Shown here in pieces: positions 63,222-64,000 of a stretch of 64,000 nucleotides of DNA. Below the pieces are notes generated by a model that was given only the letters and a program-made list of their open reading frames with translations, searched no databases and was not told where the DNA came from. Origin of the DNA: Peribacillus butanolivorans (GTDB lineage: Bacteria; Bacillota; Bacilli; Bacillales; DSM-1321); NCBI RefSeq assembly GCF_001273755.1, contig NZ_LGYA01000003.1, forward strand, positions 976 through 64,975, read 5' to 3'. How positions within the stretch are numbered: position 1 is the first letter of the stretch; every line of letters starts with the position of its first letter. Both the position numbers and the translations under genes were made by a program.

Positions 63222-63504
63222 ATAATTTTACTAAATAATGAATTAATAATTGAGTATGGATTCGAACACAATGCTTTAGATTTTCTTACAATTAAAAAGG
63301 TAGACTACTACTCTAATGGAAAAGGAATTCATGAATAATAATGCTGTAGGTCACAATTTATATTATGGAAATGTTAACATGTAGAGTGAGACATTAAATC
63401 TATCTAAATATAAACATATTGGAATGTCAGTAATAAGATTTATCTTTACAAAGACATTCTTTTTCTGGCTGATTATAAATTAAGAGAAGAAGGTAGGCGG
63501 AAAA

Positions 63505-64000
63505 ATGGGTTTTAAGAGGAAGCAAATGTTAGGATTCGGTTTAATCTTACTTTTCTTGGCTATATTACTTTCTTTCATGATGTTTACGCTTAACAATTTA
63601 AAGAGCAGTATGACAGAAATAGTTGAAAACCGCTATGAAAAAGTTCAAGCTTCGATGGAAATCCGTCAGTTGTTTTCAAGGTCAGACCGTGAAATTTTGT
63701 TTGCAGCTGATGATGCGAATAAGGAAGAAAGAGCCAATAGTCTAGAAATTATAAAAGAGAATCATAGTTTGATTGAATCACAAATTGCTGAATTATCAGG
63801 TACTTTAAATAAAGTAAAAGCAAAGCAATTGTTGAAAGAGTTTGAGACACAATATACATCTTACTCCATAACAGAGACTGAGATTATTCAAAATATACAA
63901 GAAGAAAATTCTTCTGAAAATATTTCCAGGTTGATGAGAGATCAGCGGGAAAAGCGGACAAAAGTTATCAGCGCGATGGATGACTTTAAAGATTACCAAG
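63505..64000 (+). CDS. Methyl-accepting chemotaxis protein, 5' part (cut by window end)
   Basis: ATG 63505 (SD agaaggtaggcgg) opens a frame that runs to the window edge, giving the first 165 residues of a probable chemoreceptor. A membrane helix (about 7-29, LGFGLILLFLAILLSFMMF) is followed by a helical extracytoplasmic four-helix-bundle sensor (4HB_MCP type), with TEIVENRYEKVQASMEIRQL and DREILFAADDANKEER. The HAMP and signalling parts would lie beyond the window. Confidence 0.8.
   Translation, partial: MGFKRKQMLGFGLILLFLAILLSFMMFTLNNLKSSMTEIVENRYEKVQASMEIRQLFSRSDREILFAADDANKEERANSLEIIKENHSLIESQIAELSGTLNKVKAKQLLKEFETQYTSYSITETEIIQNIQEENSSENISRLMRDQREKRTKVISAMDDFKDYQ

Overview
The window comes from a low-GC Gram-positive, spore-forming Bacillaceae genome (Bacillus/Peribacillus-like; the species cannot be fixed from sequence alone). 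This is inferred from the sigW-rsiW-cdaA-cdaR-glmM-glmS order, a Spo0E-like phosphatase, YhfH-type proteins, SD-rich TTG/GTG starts, and close resemblance to B. subtilis SigW, GlmS, NagR, Fra and EfeUOB. Most of it is conserved, ordinary chromosome with several small accessory or decayed patches.

Layout. 1-420: end of a tRNA operon (Tyr 3' end, Gln, Gly, Ala). 0.6-9.2 kb: arginase, Spo0E-like protein, the sigW-rsiW envelope stress pair, the cyclic-di-AMP/cell-wall block cdaA-cdaR-glmM, then glmS under its self-cleaving ribozyme. 9.2-11.9 kb: a scar region with a decayed Tn7-like transposon end plus tnsA start exactly downstream of glmS, the frataxin-like fra gene, and a broken ATP-grasp gene that leads into a chemoreceptor gene. 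13.6-21 kb: SDR/TetR pair, cold-shock protein, cadC-cadA heavy-metal efflux, hflX, and an intergenic DnaA-box cluster. 21.4-29.3 kb: a reductive pyrimidine/hydantoin catabolic operon (preT-preA-hydA-NCS1 permease-71 aa unknown) with a PucR-family regulator. 29.4-30.6 kb: seven tandem YhfH-family zinc-ribbon genes, the first five on an exact 164-bp period.

31-42.6 kb: lipid kinase, CPA1 antiporter, GNAT enzyme, haem enzyme hemY, a cupin regulator with potABCD polyamine uptake, and a parvulin-type foldase. 42.7-49 kb: N-acetylglucosamine use (nagA-nagB-nagR plus a SIS protein on the minus strand, divergent PTS gene nagP) with NagR-type operators over both promoters. 49-54.6 kb: FtsH-like protease paralogue, peptide deformylase, SGNH hydrolase, MFS exporter and divergent MarR. 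54.8-58.8 kb: Fur-controlled iron uptake efeO-efeB-efeU. 58.8-60.3 kb: an intact IS3-family (IS150-group) element. 60.3-64 kb: DUF4395 protein, a 39-aa zinc-finger-like protein, MerR regulator, CNNM/CorC-type transporter and the start of another chemoreceptor that runs off the window.

I found no convincing complete new system (no CRISPR, defence island or BGC). The most unusual items are the tandem YhfH array, the Tn7-like remnant at the glmS attachment site, the DnaA-box cluster downstream of hflX, and several possible leader/small-RNA structures.
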